Part shown: piece by piece, positions 1-9,342 of the stretch
Layout of the letters: each line of letters begins with the position of its first letter
How positions within the stretch are numbered: the stretch's first letter is position 1
Assembly: GCF_002223055.1 (NCBI RefSeq)
Contig: NZ_NKFL01000004.1
Span: forward strand, 1,240,001 to 1,304,000
DNA from: Burkholderia sp. HI2500
Lineage (GTDB): Bacteria; Pseudomonadota; Gammaproteobacteria; Burkholderiales; Burkholderiaceae
Reading direction: 5' to 3'
Length of the DNA: 64,000 bases
Notes under the pieces: model-generated
The model's input: only the letters and a program-made list of their open reading frames with translations
Databases searched by the model: none
What the model was told of the DNA's origin: nothing
Program-made: the position numbers and the translations under genes

Positions 1-176
1 GCATCGGCGAGCGACGCGATGATGCTGCCGACTGCCGTACCCGTCATGCTCGCGAGGCGGGCGAGGTCGGCCTTCGACGCGCTGCCTGCGCGGCGCAGCG
101 TCTTCAGCAGCAGGCGCTCGTTGTAACGGCGCACGTTGGCCGAGTTGCTTCCCTGGCCGAAGTGCGGGCTTCTCAT
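1..176 (-). CDS. ROK-family transcriptional regulator, N-terminal part (cut by window edge)
   Basis: Reads leftward from an ATG at 176 with a good ribosome site (aaggaga) just upstream and leaves the window after 58 codons. The visible part begins MRSPHFGQGSN and contains a winged helix-turn-helix with the sequence KADLARLASMTGTAVGSII. This arrangement is typical of ROK (NagC/Mlc/XylR-type) sugar-responsive repressors, in which a MarR-like DNA-binding head precedes the ROK sugar-binding domain. The ROK domain itself lies outside the window, so the ligand cannot be inferred. A perfect palindrome lies 37 bases upstream of the start and is a likely autoregulatory or divergent operator. Confidence 0.8.
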   Translation of the reverse strand, partial: MRSPHFGQGSNSANVRRYNERLLLKTLRRAGSASKADLARLASMTGTAVGSIIASLAD

Positions 177-212
177 GGCGTCTCCTTCCATGGTGCGCCG
201 TCTGGCAGCGCA

Positions 213-239
213 TTAAATAAATCACGTTGATTTATTTAA
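213..239. promoter_or_regulatory. Perfect 12-bp inverted repeat, probable operator of the ROK regulator
   Basis: TTAAATAAATCA is followed by a 3-base spacer (CGT) and its exact reverse complement. This A/T-rich palindrome stands out in GC-rich DNA and lies immediately upstream of the ROK regulator start. NagC/Mlc-type ROK repressors are known to bind A/T-rich palindromes. Binding by this regulator is inference. Confidence 0.6.
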
Positions 240-486
240 CCGCGCGCACGTCGGCGTGTCAGCCTAGGGAAATCCCGGTTTCGGTGGAAGCGGGACGTTG
301 GTGCGAGGTGTTTGGAATCGGGGATGGATCGCGGAGATCGAGAAAATCGGGCGCAGGTGCTTGAGGGGGAGTACGAGCGTGCGGCGCCGGGTTGTTGCCG
401 GATTTGCCGCATGCCGGGGCGCGCAAACCAAAGCGATTGGTTTGCCCTCGGTGATGGGGGAGGTGTGTTTCCGGCGCCGGAAATGA

Positions 487-515
487 AAAAAGGCCGGCTA
501 GAAGCCGACCTTTTT
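487..515 (-). terminator. Rho-independent terminator of tRNA-Leu copy 1
   Basis: A 13-base stem (one G-T-type mismatch) with a 3-base loop ends in a run of five T on the minus strand, directly after the tRNA 3' end. Confidence 0.8.
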
Positions 516-525
516 ATAAAACAGA

Positions 526-612
526 TGGTGCCCAGGAGAGGACTCGAACCTCCACGATGTTGCCACCGCTAGGACCTGAACCTAGTGCGTCTACCAATTC
601 CGCCACCTGGGC
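526..612 (-). tRNA. tRNA-Leu (anticodon CAG), copy 1
   Basis: On the minus strand the gene starts GCCCAGGTGGCGG and ends CCTGGGCACCA, giving a 7-bp acceptor stem and an encoded CCA. The anticodon stem CTAGG/CCTAG encloses the loop TTCAGGT, so the anticodon is CAG. The long variable arm and 87-nt length fit a class II leucine tRNA. Identical copies are at 845-931 and 26631-26717. Confidence 0.95.
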
Positions 613-805
613 ACGTTTCGCTTGTTGCTGCATCGCGAAAGAACGCAATTATAGCGTGTCCGAAGAGGCTGTCAACACAATTTCAGGTCGCGAACGAAAA
701 TAATTGAGCACGCTGTTCGGTCGGGCGAAGGAGGGGCATGCGAGCCGCTTGCATGTGCGGCGACGCCATCTTGCGATTGACGCGAATTTTCGGCGCCGGA
801 AATGA

Positions 806-834
806 AAAAAGGCCGGCTAGAAGCCGACCTTTTT
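806..834 (-). terminator. Rho-independent terminator of tRNA-Leu copy 2
   Basis: Identical hairpin and T run to the one at 487-515, inside the duplicated unit. Confidence 0.8.
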
Positions 835-844
835 ATAAAACAGA

Positions 845-931
845 TGGTGCCCAGGAGAGGACTCGAACCTCCACGATGTTGCCACCGCTAGGACCTGAAC
901 CTAGTGCGTCTACCAATTCCGCCACCTGGGC
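845..931 (-). tRNA. tRNA-Leu (anticodon CAG), copy 2
   Basis: Identical in sequence to the gene at 526-612, with acceptor stem GCCCAGG/CCTGGGC, anticodon CAG, long variable arm and encoded CCA. It lies in the second copy of the tandem repeat. Confidence 0.95.
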
Positions 932-1004
932 ACGTTTCGCTTGTTGCTGCATCGCGAAAGAACGCAATTATAGCGTGTCCGAAGAGGCTGTCAACACAAT
1001 TTCA

Positions 1005-1575
1005 TCGAAAGCGATGAAAAGTGTTTACGTCGAACGGCCTGCCACACACTGGCCGGGGCTGGCCAGTCTCGCTGCGAAAATTCAGCCCGACGCCTGCTTC
1101 GTCTCGACGTGCGTCGGCAAACCATTCGGTCGGGAAAAACGTGTTGCGAAATTTCTCGCCGTTCATCAAAGTTTGGCAGGATCGCTTCACGGGTGAACAA
1201 CCAGGGCAAACAACCGCATCGTCTGCACGAACTCAACTGGGATCGAGGATCCCGAACGGGTCGCACCGGCACGGTATCGACGCGTCCTGACGACCGTCTG
1301 AATGGCAAAAATTAGGACGAGTCCGAAACGAAATAGAAACCATATGGGACGAGGTCTAATTGGACCCGGTGCCTAATAAAAATCGAGATGGTTCCGGCAA
1401 CATGGCGACATTGGAACCCGCGGCAGCATGCCGTGCGGTTGCCTGTTGAGGGACCCGGGGCCGCCTGAGCGCTAGTCGCGTGGCGGGATCGCGAGCGCGA
1501 CGAAAAATGTGGCCGTGGCCGCAACCATGCAGGAAGTGCGCGACTGCAACGAACTCGGGCGAATAAAACAATAAC
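1005..1575. other. Gene-free region upstream of the sensor kinase
   Basis: No convincing coding region on either strand. The open frames here have poor codon bias and no family features. The stretch before the kinase start is less GC-rich, for example around 1310-1390, and probably holds its promoter, but I cannot pick out clear -35/-10 boxes. Confidence 0.5.
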
Positions 1576-3909
1576 GTGGACCAAACCATGCCTGACTGGC
1601 TCAATCGAGTCTTGAAAATTGCAACATCCGTTCGACCTGCCGTATGGCCGCTCACGGCCGGCGCGGTGTTGCTGGCGGTGCTCAGCTGCACGCCGACCGC
1701 CGAGGCGTTGCTGTCGCCGCTCGACCGTTTGTACTGGAACCTGGTGGTGACCGGCGTCGATCACGGGGATCGTGACGAGGTCGTCGTCATCTCGATCGAC
1801 AAGAAGACCATTGCCGAACTCGGCAGCGGCGAAAGCTATGCGCGGACGTCCCATGCGCAGGTGCTCGATCGGCTGGGTGCCGCCGCGAGTGTCGTGCTCG
1901 ACATGACGATGTTCAGCGCGGCGTCCGGCGATCGGCCGCTGGCGGGCGCGATCGCGCGGCAAGGGCACGTCGTGCTGCCTGCCCACGTATCGCAGGAGGC
2001 CACGCGTGCCGACACCGTGCTGTTGCCCGAGGCGCGCTTGCGTGCCGCGGCCGCGGCCATCGGCCAGCGCAGCGTGGTGCTGGGCAGCGACCATCTGGTG
2101 CAGGGCATCGTGCCTTATATTCACGCGGACAACGCGGAGGCGGAACTGCCGCACGTGGCGCTGGAGGCGATTCGCGTGGCGGGCGCGTCGCTGCCGGCCG
2201 GCGACGTGCGTCACCAGGTGCAGGACCACGTGTCGAATCTGGGGCATGTCGAGACCGGTTCGCTCGCGCTGTTCCTGCCTGCGCGCTTCGACCTCGATCG
2301 CTATTCATACGTCGACGTGCTGAAAGGGCGCATTCCCGAGTCGGCGTGGCGCGGTCGCATCGTCTTCATCGGCGACGCGATGTCGGACCTTTCCGGGGTG
2401 TACGACCTGTCGACGTCGGAAGGGGGGCGGCTGCGGCGCGTCGAGGTCGATGCACTGGTGACGCAGGCGCTGCTCGATGGCCGCATTCTGCGGCGCGAGC
2501 CGGCGGCGATCCAGGTTGGCGTCAGCGTCGCGGTCGCGACGGGGATGCTGCTGATCTGCATGCTGGTGCCGGGCTGGCGCATGTACGCATTCGCGATCGC
2601 GTGGATGGCCACGTTCGTCTCCGTCTCGCTGGTGCTGCTGGTGCATTGGTCGTACTGGATGCCGCTCGGGCCGAAGTTTGCCGTGTGCGCGCTGATTTTC
2701 GCGTTCTGCGGCTGGCGGCGTGCCGGCAGCCTGCGGACGTTCATGCTGAAGGAATATGGGCTGCTGCACCGGCTGGCCGGCAAGCATGCGTTCGCCGGCT
2801 TGCCGCACGCGGCGGGCGCCGATACCGAGCTGCCGAGCGCGGACGAAGTCGAGATCGCGATGCAGCAGATTCGCGCCTGGCAGACGGCCTATGTCGACAT
2901 GATCGAGACGTTGCCGTATCCGATCTTCGTCGAACAGCACGGCCGGCTGCTGCTGTGCAATGCGGGCGGCCGCGCGATGCTGGAGACGTTCGACACCGAG
3001 GGTGACCGCGACGCGGCCGTCCGGCACGTGCTGTCGATCGCGCACGACGAAGTGCGGATCGCGAAGGCGAGCGGCAAGATTCACTCGGCGGAGCTGACGC
3101 TGAACGGGCGCACGCAGATGATGATGGTGACGCCGTTCGGCGACGGCGAGCAGCATCGTTCCACGGCGAGCATGATCTGCTTCGTCGATATCCACAACAT
3201 CAAGGCCGCGGTCGAAAGCGACCGGCTGACGCTGCGACACATGGCGCACGACCTGCGCAATCCGCTGTCGACCGTGCTGTCGCTGCTCGAGGAGCGCAAC
3301 CGCGCCGACGGCGCGACCGACGAGGATTTCCTGACGGACCTGCACAAGCTGGTGGACTACAGCCTGCGCGTCGCACAGGATTTCACGCAGCTGTCGCGCG
3401 CCGAGCATCTCGACACCCGCGCCTACGTGGCCGTGTCCGCCAACGATCTGGCGACGGAAGCGGTCGATCATCTGTGGCACAGCGCGAATGCGAAGCGAAT
3501 CCGCGTCGAAGGTCCGCATTACGAGGGCGACGACGTGTTCGTGTCCGGCAATCGCGACATGCTGCTGCGTGCGCTGACCAATCTGCTCGACAACGCGATC
3601 AAGTACTCGGACGAGGAGACGGTGGTCGACGTGTGGATCGCTGCCGACGATCGGCAGGTGACGATGACGGTGCAGGATCAGGGGATCGGCATCCCCGCCG
3701 GCGCGCTGCCGCGCCTGTTCGAGCCGTTCTTTCAGGTCGACGGCTCGCACCGCGACGCCAGCCGCGGCGTTGGGCTCGGCTTGCCGTTCGTGAAGGCCGT
3801 GGTCGTGCGTCATGGCGGCTCGATCGACGTGACGTCGACGCCGGGGCAGGGCAGCCGCTTCATCGTGCGCTTGCCGAGAACCGCTGCGGAAGCGCTCGAA
3901 GACGCGTGA
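1576..3909 (+). CDS. CHASE2-domain sensor histidine kinase
   Basis: Inner-membrane two-component sensor of 777 residues. The order is an N-terminal membrane segment, a periplasmic CHASE2 domain (about 40-315), three membrane segments (about 322-385), a PAS-like segment (about 440-520), a HisKA domain with the phospho-acceptor His558 in HMAHDLRNPLS, and a HATPase domain with the N box LTNLLDNAIKYS and G boxes DQGIGIP and GVGLGL. The start is GTG at 1576; an ATG at 1588 is an alternative. No response regulator is adjacent. The nearest is at 19461, at the far end of the chitinase/secretion locus, so the pair probably brackets and controls that locus (inference). A strong terminator follows. Confidence 0.9.
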   Translation: MDQTMPDWLNRVLKIATSVRPAVWPLTAGAVLLAVLSCTPTAEALLSPLDRLYWNLVVTGVDHGDRDEVVVISIDKKTIAELGSGESYARTSHAQVLDRLGAAASVVLDMTMFSAASGDRPLAGAIARQGHVVLPAHVSQEATRADTVLLPEARLRAAAAAIGQRSVVLGSDHLVQGIVPYIHADNAEAELPHVALEAIRVAGASLPAGDVRHQVQDHVSNLGHVETGSLALFLPARFDLDRYSYVDVLKGRIPESAWRGRIVFIGDAMSDLSGVYDLSTSEGGRLRRVEVDALVTQALLDGRILRREPAAIQVGVSVAVATGMLLICMLVPGWRMYAFAIAWMATFVSVSLVLLVHWSYWMPLGPKFAVCALIFAFCGWRRAGSLRTFMLKEYGLLHRLAGKHAFAGLPHAAGADTELPSADEVEIAMQQIRAWQTAYVDMIETLPYPIFVEQHGRLLLCNAGGRAMLETFDTEGDRDAAVRHVLSIAHDEVRIAKASGKIHSAELTLNGRTQMMMVTPFGDGEQHRSTASMICFVDIHNIKAAVESDRLTLRHMAHDLRNPLSTVLSLLEERNRADGATDEDFLTDLHKLVDYSLRVAQDFTQLSRAEHLDTRAYVAVSANDLATEAVDHLWHSANAKRIRVEGPHYEGDDVFVSGNRDMLLRALTNLLDNAIKYSDEETVVDVWIAADDRQVTMTVQDQGIGIPAGALPRLFEPFFQVDGSHRDASRGVGLGLPFVKAVVVRHGGSIDVTSTPGQGSRFIVRLPRTAAEALEDA

Positions 3910-3984
3910 GCCGTGCCGGGCCGCAACGGTAGTGCGGCCGCCAGCTTCGTCGAGGTCGGGTAGAGATTGAACCGGATGGATGGA

Positions 3985-4022
3985 AAGCCGGGCCCTGTAT
4001 CGCACAGGGCCCGGCTTTTTTT
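3985..4022 (+). terminator. Rho-independent terminator after the sensor kinase
   Basis: AAGCCGGGCCCTGT pairs with ACAGGGCCCGGCTT around a 5-base loop and is followed by a run of T. This 14-bp perfect stem ends the kinase transcript. Confidence 0.9.
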
Positions 4023-4470
4023 CGTTCGGGCCTGGCGCGTGTCGCGACACGGCGGATGACGAGACGGGCGCGCCTGTCGGCGCTTCGGACTGCGTCACGA
4101 TCGCGCCGTCCCGAGCGGTGCCGACCTGACGAGACTTGCGGATGGAGGCTCGTCGCCGTGAACCGCGGGATAGCGGCCGGTGCGGCGATGGCCTGCCACG
4201 TCGGCACGAGAGACGAAGGCGCGGGGGCCGCGTGTCGTCTTCCGACGCGGACCTGCCGTCAAGCCGGACTTCGATCCCGCAGGCGCGGCGCGACCTCGGA
4301 CGCGAAGCAGCGGAAAGGTCGAGGACGCCATCGACATGACGCGATGACATCGGGGCGACGTCGATCCTGGCGGTGGCGTTTGCGATCCGCGCATTCCTTG
4401 CGCATCGGCCGCACCTTCACAACCGTCCGCAGCGTTGCGGATGCCCATCCGCCAACCGAAACCCAAACGA
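4023..4470. other. Gene-free region between two terminators
   Basis: Lies between the kinase terminator and the chitinase terminator, which converge. The open frames crossing it are antisense extensions over neighbouring genes with no recognisable domain. I see no gene here. Confidence 0.5.
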
Positions 4471-4473
4471 AAA

Positions 4474-4496
4474 CGCCCTCGCGCGAGGCGAGGGCG
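4474..4496 (-). terminator. Rho-independent terminator of the chitinase gene
   Basis: CGCCCTCGC and GCGAGGGCG form a 9-bp stem with a 5-base loop. On the minus strand it is followed by TTTTCGTTT, about 90 bases after the chitinase stop. Confidence 0.8.
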
Positions 4497-4581
4497 ATAT
4501 CGGCATCAGCCGTTGTGCGTCGGAAGACGCGGGTTCGGATTGACCGGGGCGCCGCGCTGGCGCCGCCGGCCGGACCGGGCA

Positions 4582-7521
4582 TTACTCCTTGTGTTCATCC
4601 CACGCCTGGTCCCACGCGGTGCCCTTGCCCGGCTCGTACGCCCAGGCTGCCATCGAGCACCAGTTGGTGTACGGGAACGGCTTGCAACGGAACAGCTTGC
4701 CGTTATTGGAAACGATGTCGCCCGCGTTGTACTTCGTGCCTTCCTTGTACTGCGGGTGGTTGCCACCGCTGCCGCCACCTTCGCCGCCGCCGTTGCCACC
4801 GTTACCACCGTTACCACCGCCGCTTTCGCCACCACCGCCTTCGCCGCCGTTACCGCCGCCGCTGCCGCCGTCGTTGCCGTAGAGCGTCCACGCGTCGTTC
4901 CACGCGAAGCCCTTGCCCGGCTCATACGCCGTCGGCGCGCCCGAGCACCAGCCGCTGTTCGGGAACGGCTTGCACTGGTAAAGCTTGCCGAGGTTCGACA
5001 CGATGTCGCCGGCGTTGTACTGCGTACCGGCCTTGTACGCCGGGTGCTTGCCGCCTTCGCCGCCACCGTTGCCACCGTTGCCGCCGCCTTCGCCGCCGTT
5101 ACCGCCGCCCGCATCCTTGGCCTTCACGAGGACGGTGTGCTTCGCGGTGCTCGACAGCTTGCCGTCGCTGACCGTGACCGAGAACGTGAAAGACTGGTCC
5201 TTCGCGAGCGTGGGCGCATTGAAGTTCAGCTTCGCGCCGGCCGGCGTCGCCTGGATGCCGGTCGGGACGTTCCACTTGAAGCTCAGCTTGTCGCCGTCCG
5301 GGTCGGTCGATTTCTCGGCCGACAGCACGACAGCCTGGCCGGCCTGAGCCGTCGCCGGGCCGCCGAGTTGCGCGACCGGCGGGCGGTTTTCCGCCGGCGG
5401 CGGTTCCACTGCCGTGTCGGCCTTGGCGGTCACGACGACTTGCGCGCTGTCCTTCAGGCCGGCCGGATCGGTGACCGTCACGCGGAACGTGTACTTCGTG
5501 TCCTGCTTGACCGACGGAATGTCGACGCTTGCCTTCGCGCTCGTCGCGTTGGCGAGCTGCAGCGGCGTGCCGGCGACCTGTTCCCACTGGTAGGTCAGCT
5601 TGTCGCCGTCCGGATCGCGCGACTTCGACGCGTCGAGCGTCGCCGTCGCCGGCCCGGTGATCGTCATGTCGGCACCGGCGTTCGCGACCGGCGGATGGTT
5701 TTCCGCGCCACCGCCGCCTTCGTTGCCGTGGCCGAGACCCTTGTGCATCGCATTCAGGATGTCGCCGTTGTCCGCGTCGATTTCCCACGAGAACAGGCCA
5801 CCCAACTGGTGCGCACGCACGTAGTCGCCCTTCGCGAGGATGGAGCGCTCGTCGTCGAAGGTGAGGAGTTCGCCGGTGCTCTTGTTGAACACGTACGGTG
5901 CTTCGGCCGTCTGGTCGTAGTGATACTCGTAGCCGTTGATGCCGGCGTTGTTCGGCCCGATCATCTCCGCCTTGAGCTTCTTGTAGTCGAGGATGCCCGG
6001 TTCCCACTGACCCTTGTGCGCACCTGTCGCCGTGCCGGTGAACGGATTGCCGTCGGCATAGCCGTGCACGCCGGTCCAGCCGCGGGCATAGGCCGCCGCG
6101 CCGACCACGAGCTTCTTCGGATCGACGCCCTGCGCGAGCAGCGCCTTGATCGAATTGTGCGTCGTGTATGCCGTGTCCGGCTTCCAGCCCGGTGCGTACA
6201 GCGCGGTCTGGTGGCCGAGATCCTTCAGACTGAACGCACCGTAGAAGTCGTACGTCATGTCGAAGATGTAGTCCATGTACTTCGTGGCTTCCTTGTAGTT
6301 CACCACGTCGATCTTGTCCTTGCCCGCGCCGATCGCCGACGTCAGTTCGTACGTCTTGCCGGTTTCCTGCGACAGCTTGTCGAGCATCTGCCGCAGTTCC
6401 TTCATCAGCGTCACGTACAGCGGGCCGTCCTTCACCGGATCGCCGAGCGACGGGTTCACGCCCTTGCCGCCGGGGAATTCCCAGTCGATGTCGACGCCGT
6501 CGAAGAACTTCCACGTGCGCAGCAGCTGCTCGGTCGAGTCGACGAACACCTTGCGCTTCGCCGGGTCATGCAACTTGAAGAACGGATCGGACAGCGTCCA
6601 GCCGCCGATCGACGGCAGGATCTTCATGTTCGGGTTGCGTTTCTTCGCGGCCATCATCTGGCCGAGCACGCCCTTGAGCTTCGAGTTCGCGGTCTGGCCC
6701 GGCAATGCCTTGGCCATTTCACCGTAGGTGTCGTGGATCGCGACGCTGAAGTCGGGCAGGCCCTTGCAGCTCTGCTGAAGCGTGTTGAACGAGCCCGGCA
6801 GGTCCTTCGCGAGCGAGGCGTTGACGTCCGCACCGCCGCAGATCGGGATGAAGCCGTACAGCATGTGCGTGAGGTTCTCGACCGGCACGTTGTCGACGTT
6901 GAACTTGCGGTCGTAGATCGACCAGGTCGCGAAGTACGTGCCGACTACCGAGCCGGACGTGTTCGCGTACGGCTTGTGGTTCTTGCTCGCGTTGTTCGGC
7001 AGATCGTCGGCGAGCTCGGGAATCGTGTCGAACACGACCACGTCGAGCGGTGCGCTGTCGGTCACCGCGCCGTTCGCGTCGATCACGCGCACCTGCATCT
7101 TCTTCACGCCGGGCGTCTTCACGTTCGCGACCACCTGGCCGCTCTGCGTGCCGCCGGGCGTCATCTTCACCTCGGACGCGGGGTCGACGACGCCGTCGAC
7201 CAGCGCGACCGCCTTCACCGCGGTGCCGTTACTCCAGATGTCGAACGGCAGCGGTACGTCGACCTTCTTGTTCAGCTTGACGATGTCCTTGTACGGCGCG
7301 ACGCCTGCCTTCTGCATGTCGATTTCGACGAAGCCGTGCGGCTGCGAGGTGATTTCGTACTGTTTGAGGCTGGGTTTGCCGGGTGCGGCGAATGCGGCGT
7401 TGGCAAAGCTGAGTGCGCTGGCCGCGGCGAGTGCCGCATAGGCGATGTGCGTGCGGCGCAGCGAGCGGCGTCGAACCACGAGATCAAGAGTCGGTTTCTT
7501 CGAATTCAATTTGATAGCCAT
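4582..7521 (-). CDS. Secreted multidomain GH18 chitinase with two CBM5/12 domains
   Basis: Predicted 979-residue secreted chitinase. From the ATG at 7521 a signal peptide (about residues 1-45) ends at AFA. A GH18 catalytic domain follows, with the signature DGVDIDWE at about 341-348 (the final Glu is the catalytic acid) and the conserved strand ILPSIGGW near 301-308. Two PKD-like immunoglobulin-fold domains, each opening with a PPVA motif, come next. The C terminus has two aromatic CBM5/12 chitin-binding domains (YNAGDIVS, AWxxxW) tethered by Gly/Asn/Glu-rich linkers. The long upstream in-frame extension to 7599 lacks signal-peptide character, so the ATG at 7521 is preferred. It is divergent from the LPMO gene and next to a secretion operon that probably exports it. 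Confidence 0.93.
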   Translation of the reverse strand: MAIKLNSKKPTLDLVVRRRSLRRTHIAYAALAAASALSFANAAFAAPGKPSLKQYEITSQPHGFVEIDMQKAGVAPYKDIVKLNKKVDVPLPFDIWSNGTAVKAVALVDGVVDPASEVKMTPGGTQSGQVVANVKTPGVKKMQVRVIDANGAVTDSAPLDVVVFDTIPELADDLPNNASKNHKPYANTSGSVVGTYFATWSIYDRKFNVDNVPVENLTHMLYGFIPICGGADVNASLAKDLPGSFNTLQQSCKGLPDFSVAIHDTYGEMAKALPGQTANSKLKGVLGQMMAAKKRNPNMKILPSIGGWTLSDPFFKLHDPAKRKVFVDSTEQLLRTWKFFDGVDIDWEFPGGKGVNPSLGDPVKDGPLYVTLMKELRQMLDKLSQETGKTYELTSAIGAGKDKIDVVNYKEATKYMDYIFDMTYDFYGAFSLKDLGHQTALYAPGWKPDTAYTTHNSIKALLAQGVDPKKLVVGAAAYARGWTGVHGYADGNPFTGTATGAHKGQWEPGILDYKKLKAEMIGPNNAGINGYEYHYDQTAEAPYVFNKSTGELLTFDDERSILAKGDYVRAHQLGGLFSWEIDADNGDILNAMHKGLGHGNEGGGGAENHPPVANAGADMTITGPATATLDASKSRDPDGDKLTYQWEQVAGTPLQLANATSAKASVDIPSVKQDTKYTFRVTVTDPAGLKDSAQVVVTAKADTAVEPPPAENRPPVAQLGGPATAQAGQAVVLSAEKSTDPDGDKLSFKWNVPTGIQATPAGAKLNFNAPTLAKDQSFTFSVTVSDGKLSSTAKHTVLVKAKDAGGGNGGEGGGNGGNGGGEGGKHPAYKAGTQYNAGDIVSNLGKLYQCKPFPNSGWCSGAPTAYEPGKGFAWNDAWTLYGNDGGSGGGNGGEGGGGESGGGNGGNGGNGGGEGGGSGGNHPQYKEGTKYNAGDIVSNNGKLFRCKPFPYTNWCSMAAWAYEPGKGTAWDQAWDEHKE

Positions 7522-7829
7522 CCATCCTGGTGTTGAAAAAAGTGTCGCGAATGCCAGCGCATTTTTCTTCGTGGATGGCGGGGCGGCAACGAATCTCAAT
7601 GCAATCTAAACGCGGGCCGGTCAACGCGGGACATGCCTATGTCAGGACTGCGGATGACCCGGCAGGGAATCGTTTAGAGATCGTTGAGGAAGATTCTCGA
7701 TTGAAAGACGCTTGCCGATACTTCACTCAGCGTTTCGTCAGCAGAACATGCGTCACGCCATTCCGGACGTTCGAACGCGATCCGTCGAACGAAGCCAACC
7801 CTGACCAACTTTCAACCAAACGAAATCAG
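7522..7829. promoter_or_regulatory. Divergent promoter region between chitinase and LPMO
   Basis: This 308-base non-coding stretch separates two divergently transcribed genes for secreted chitin-active proteins. It must hold both promoters, and joint control by the two-component system of this locus is plausible. I could not identify an unambiguous repeated operator by eye. Confidence 0.5.
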
Positions 7830-9290
7830 ATGAGAACCCGAACTGCGAAAAAGACCCTCTTTACCCTGTCGCCGCTCGTTGCCTGCGCGTCGATGTTCTT
7901 CGCCCAGGCCGCATTCGCGCATGGCTACCTGTCCGAGCCGCCGTCGCGCGGCCTGCTGTGCAGCGCGAAGTCGGGGAAGATCGAAAACTTCAACTGCGGC
8001 TCGGTCACCTATGAACCGCAAAGCGTCGAAGGCAAGCAAGGCTTCCCGGCAGCCGGCGCGCCGGATGGCGAGATCGCGAGCGGCGGCGTGACGCAGTTCA
8101 GCGAACTCAACGAGCAGTCGGTCGATCGCTGGAAGCAGACCAGCATCAAGCCGGGCCCGCAGAAGTTCAAGTGGACGTTCACCGCGGCGCACGTGACGAA
8201 GGAATTCAAGTACTACCTGACGAAGCAGGGCTGGAATCCGAACGCGAAGCTCACGCGCGACCAGTTCGACCTGAACCCGTTCTGCACGGTCGACGGCGGG
8301 ATGAAGAAAGCCGACGAGATCGGCCCGCACAACTGTACGATTCCGGCGGACAAGAAGGGCCATCACGTGATGCTGACGACGTGGCACGTCGGCGATACGG
8401 CCGGCATGTTCTACAACGTTGCCGACCTGAACATCACCGACGACGGCGGCGCGACCGATCCGGGCAAGCCCTCGTGGTCGAACGTCGGCAGCATCGCGCC
8501 GATCATGGACCTGAAGGCCGGCGACAAGGTCACGAACCGCGTGTTCAAGTCGAGCGGCGAAGTGCCGTCGATGAAGACCACGGTGACGATCGGCTCCGCG
8601 CAGCAGGGCGAGCGCAACATGTGGCCGATGCTGCTCGCGAAGGAGATCAACCGCGTGCAGTCGGCGAACCTGATGGCCGGCGTCGAGCGCGAGGGCCGCA
8701 TCGAGCCGTCGCTCGGCAAGAACGACGTGTTCTCGAAGAAGGGCAGCGGCATCGTGCGCACCGAGACGACGATCGATCACCAGCCGGAAGGTGGGATCGA
8801 CGAAGGCTTCAGCATCTCGAACAACGGCGAGTTCAAGATCCAGAACGGCAAGGCGACCGCGAAGTTCTTCCTGAAGTTCAATCACACGAAGGACACCAAC
8901 GTCACCGTGAAGGTCTACGACGCGTCGAACTCGCTGGTCGGCTCGAAGTCGTCGACGATGCGCATGCAGGGCGACGTGAGCGTCGACATCGCGAACGCGA
9001 AGGCCGGTCAGCACACGGCCGTGGCGACGTCGCAGATCGAAGGCGGCACGCTGAAGCAGGAAACCACCACGTTCAAGCTGACCGGCGATGCGGGCGGCGG
9101 TGAAGGCGCGCAATGCCAGGCCGAATGGAAGCAGGGCTCGGCTTACACGGGCGGCGCGAAGGTGCAGCACAGCGGCCGCACGTACGAGGCGCGCTGGTGG
9201 ACGCAGAACGAGGTTCCGGGCAGCCCGGCCTCGACGGGTGCGGACCACACCGGCAAGGTGTGGAAGGACCTGGGCGCCTGCGCCAAGTAA
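7830..9290 (+). CDS. GbpA-like lytic polysaccharide monooxygenase / chitin-binding protein (AA10)
   Basis: Predicted 486-residue secreted copper enzyme that oxidatively cleaves crystalline chitin. The signal peptide (about residues 1-30) ends AQAAFA and is followed directly by HGYLSEPPSR. This would leave the N-terminal His required for the copper histidine brace, with the second His in FTAAHV. The AA10 domain spans about 31-210. A GbpA-type middle region and a C-terminal CBM5/12 with Trp-rich motif (ARWWTQNE) follow. The start is ATG 7830, since the longer upstream frame precedes the signal peptide. It acts together with the divergent GH18 chitinase, and a terminator follows. Confidence 0.93.
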   Translation: MRTRTAKKTLFTLSPLVACASMFFAQAAFAHGYLSEPPSRGLLCSAKSGKIENFNCGSVTYEPQSVEGKQGFPAAGAPDGEIASGGVTQFSELNEQSVDRWKQTSIKPGPQKFKWTFTAAHVTKEFKYYLTKQGWNPNAKLTRDQFDLNPFCTVDGGMKKADEIGPHNCTIPADKKGHHVMLTTWHVGDTAGMFYNVADLNITDDGGATDPGKPSWSNVGSIAPIMDLKAGDKVTNRVFKSSGEVPSMKTTVTIGSAQQGERNMWPMLLAKEINRVQSANLMAGVEREGRIEPSLGKNDVFSKKGSGIVRTETTIDHQPEGGIDEGFSISNNGEFKIQNGKATAKFFLKFNHTKDTNVTVKVYDASNSLVGSKSSTMRMQGDVSVDIANAKAGQHTAVATSQIEGGTLKQETTTFKLTGDAGGGEGAQCQAEWKQGSAYTGGAKVQHSGRTYEARWWTQNEVPGSPASTGADHTGKVWKDLGACAK

Positions 9291-9314
9291 CGACCTGAAA
9301 GGGCGTTGAGACGA

Positions 9315-9342
9315 GCCGCACGCAGCAATGCGTGCGGCTTTT
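9315..9342 (+). terminator. Rho-independent terminator after the LPMO gene
   Basis: GCCGCACGC and GCGTGCGGC form a 9-bp stem with a 6-base loop, followed by TTTTCTTTT. Confidence 0.9.

Larger units (their letters stand above)
472..685. repeat. Direct repeat copy 1 (214 bp) carrying tRNA-Leu and its terminator
   Basis: The 214 bases from cggcgccggaaat to caacacaatttca recur at 791-1004, apparently without change. The unit carries the tRNA-Leu gene, its terminator and about 70 bases upstream including the promoter area. It looks like a recent local duplication or one kept uniform by gene conversion. Confidence 0.9.
791..1004. repeat. Direct repeat copy 2 (214 bp) carrying tRNA-Leu
   Basis: Second copy of the 214-bp unit seen at 472-685, offset by 319 bases. 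Both borders are sharp: the flanking sequence differs immediately outside the unit on both sides. Confidence 0.9.

Noticed and set aside
4740..5110. Non-coding tandem repeats rich in ccgccgttgccacc
   Set aside because: These are Gly/Asn/Glu codons of the flexible linkers between chitinase carbohydrate-binding domains, in frame and part of the protein.
4435..7536. A 1033-codon open frame antisense to the chitinase
   Set aside because: In DNA this GC-rich, open frames antisense to real genes are common. The minus-strand gene has a signal peptide, catalytic motif and domains; the plus-strand frame is Arg/Val-rich with none.
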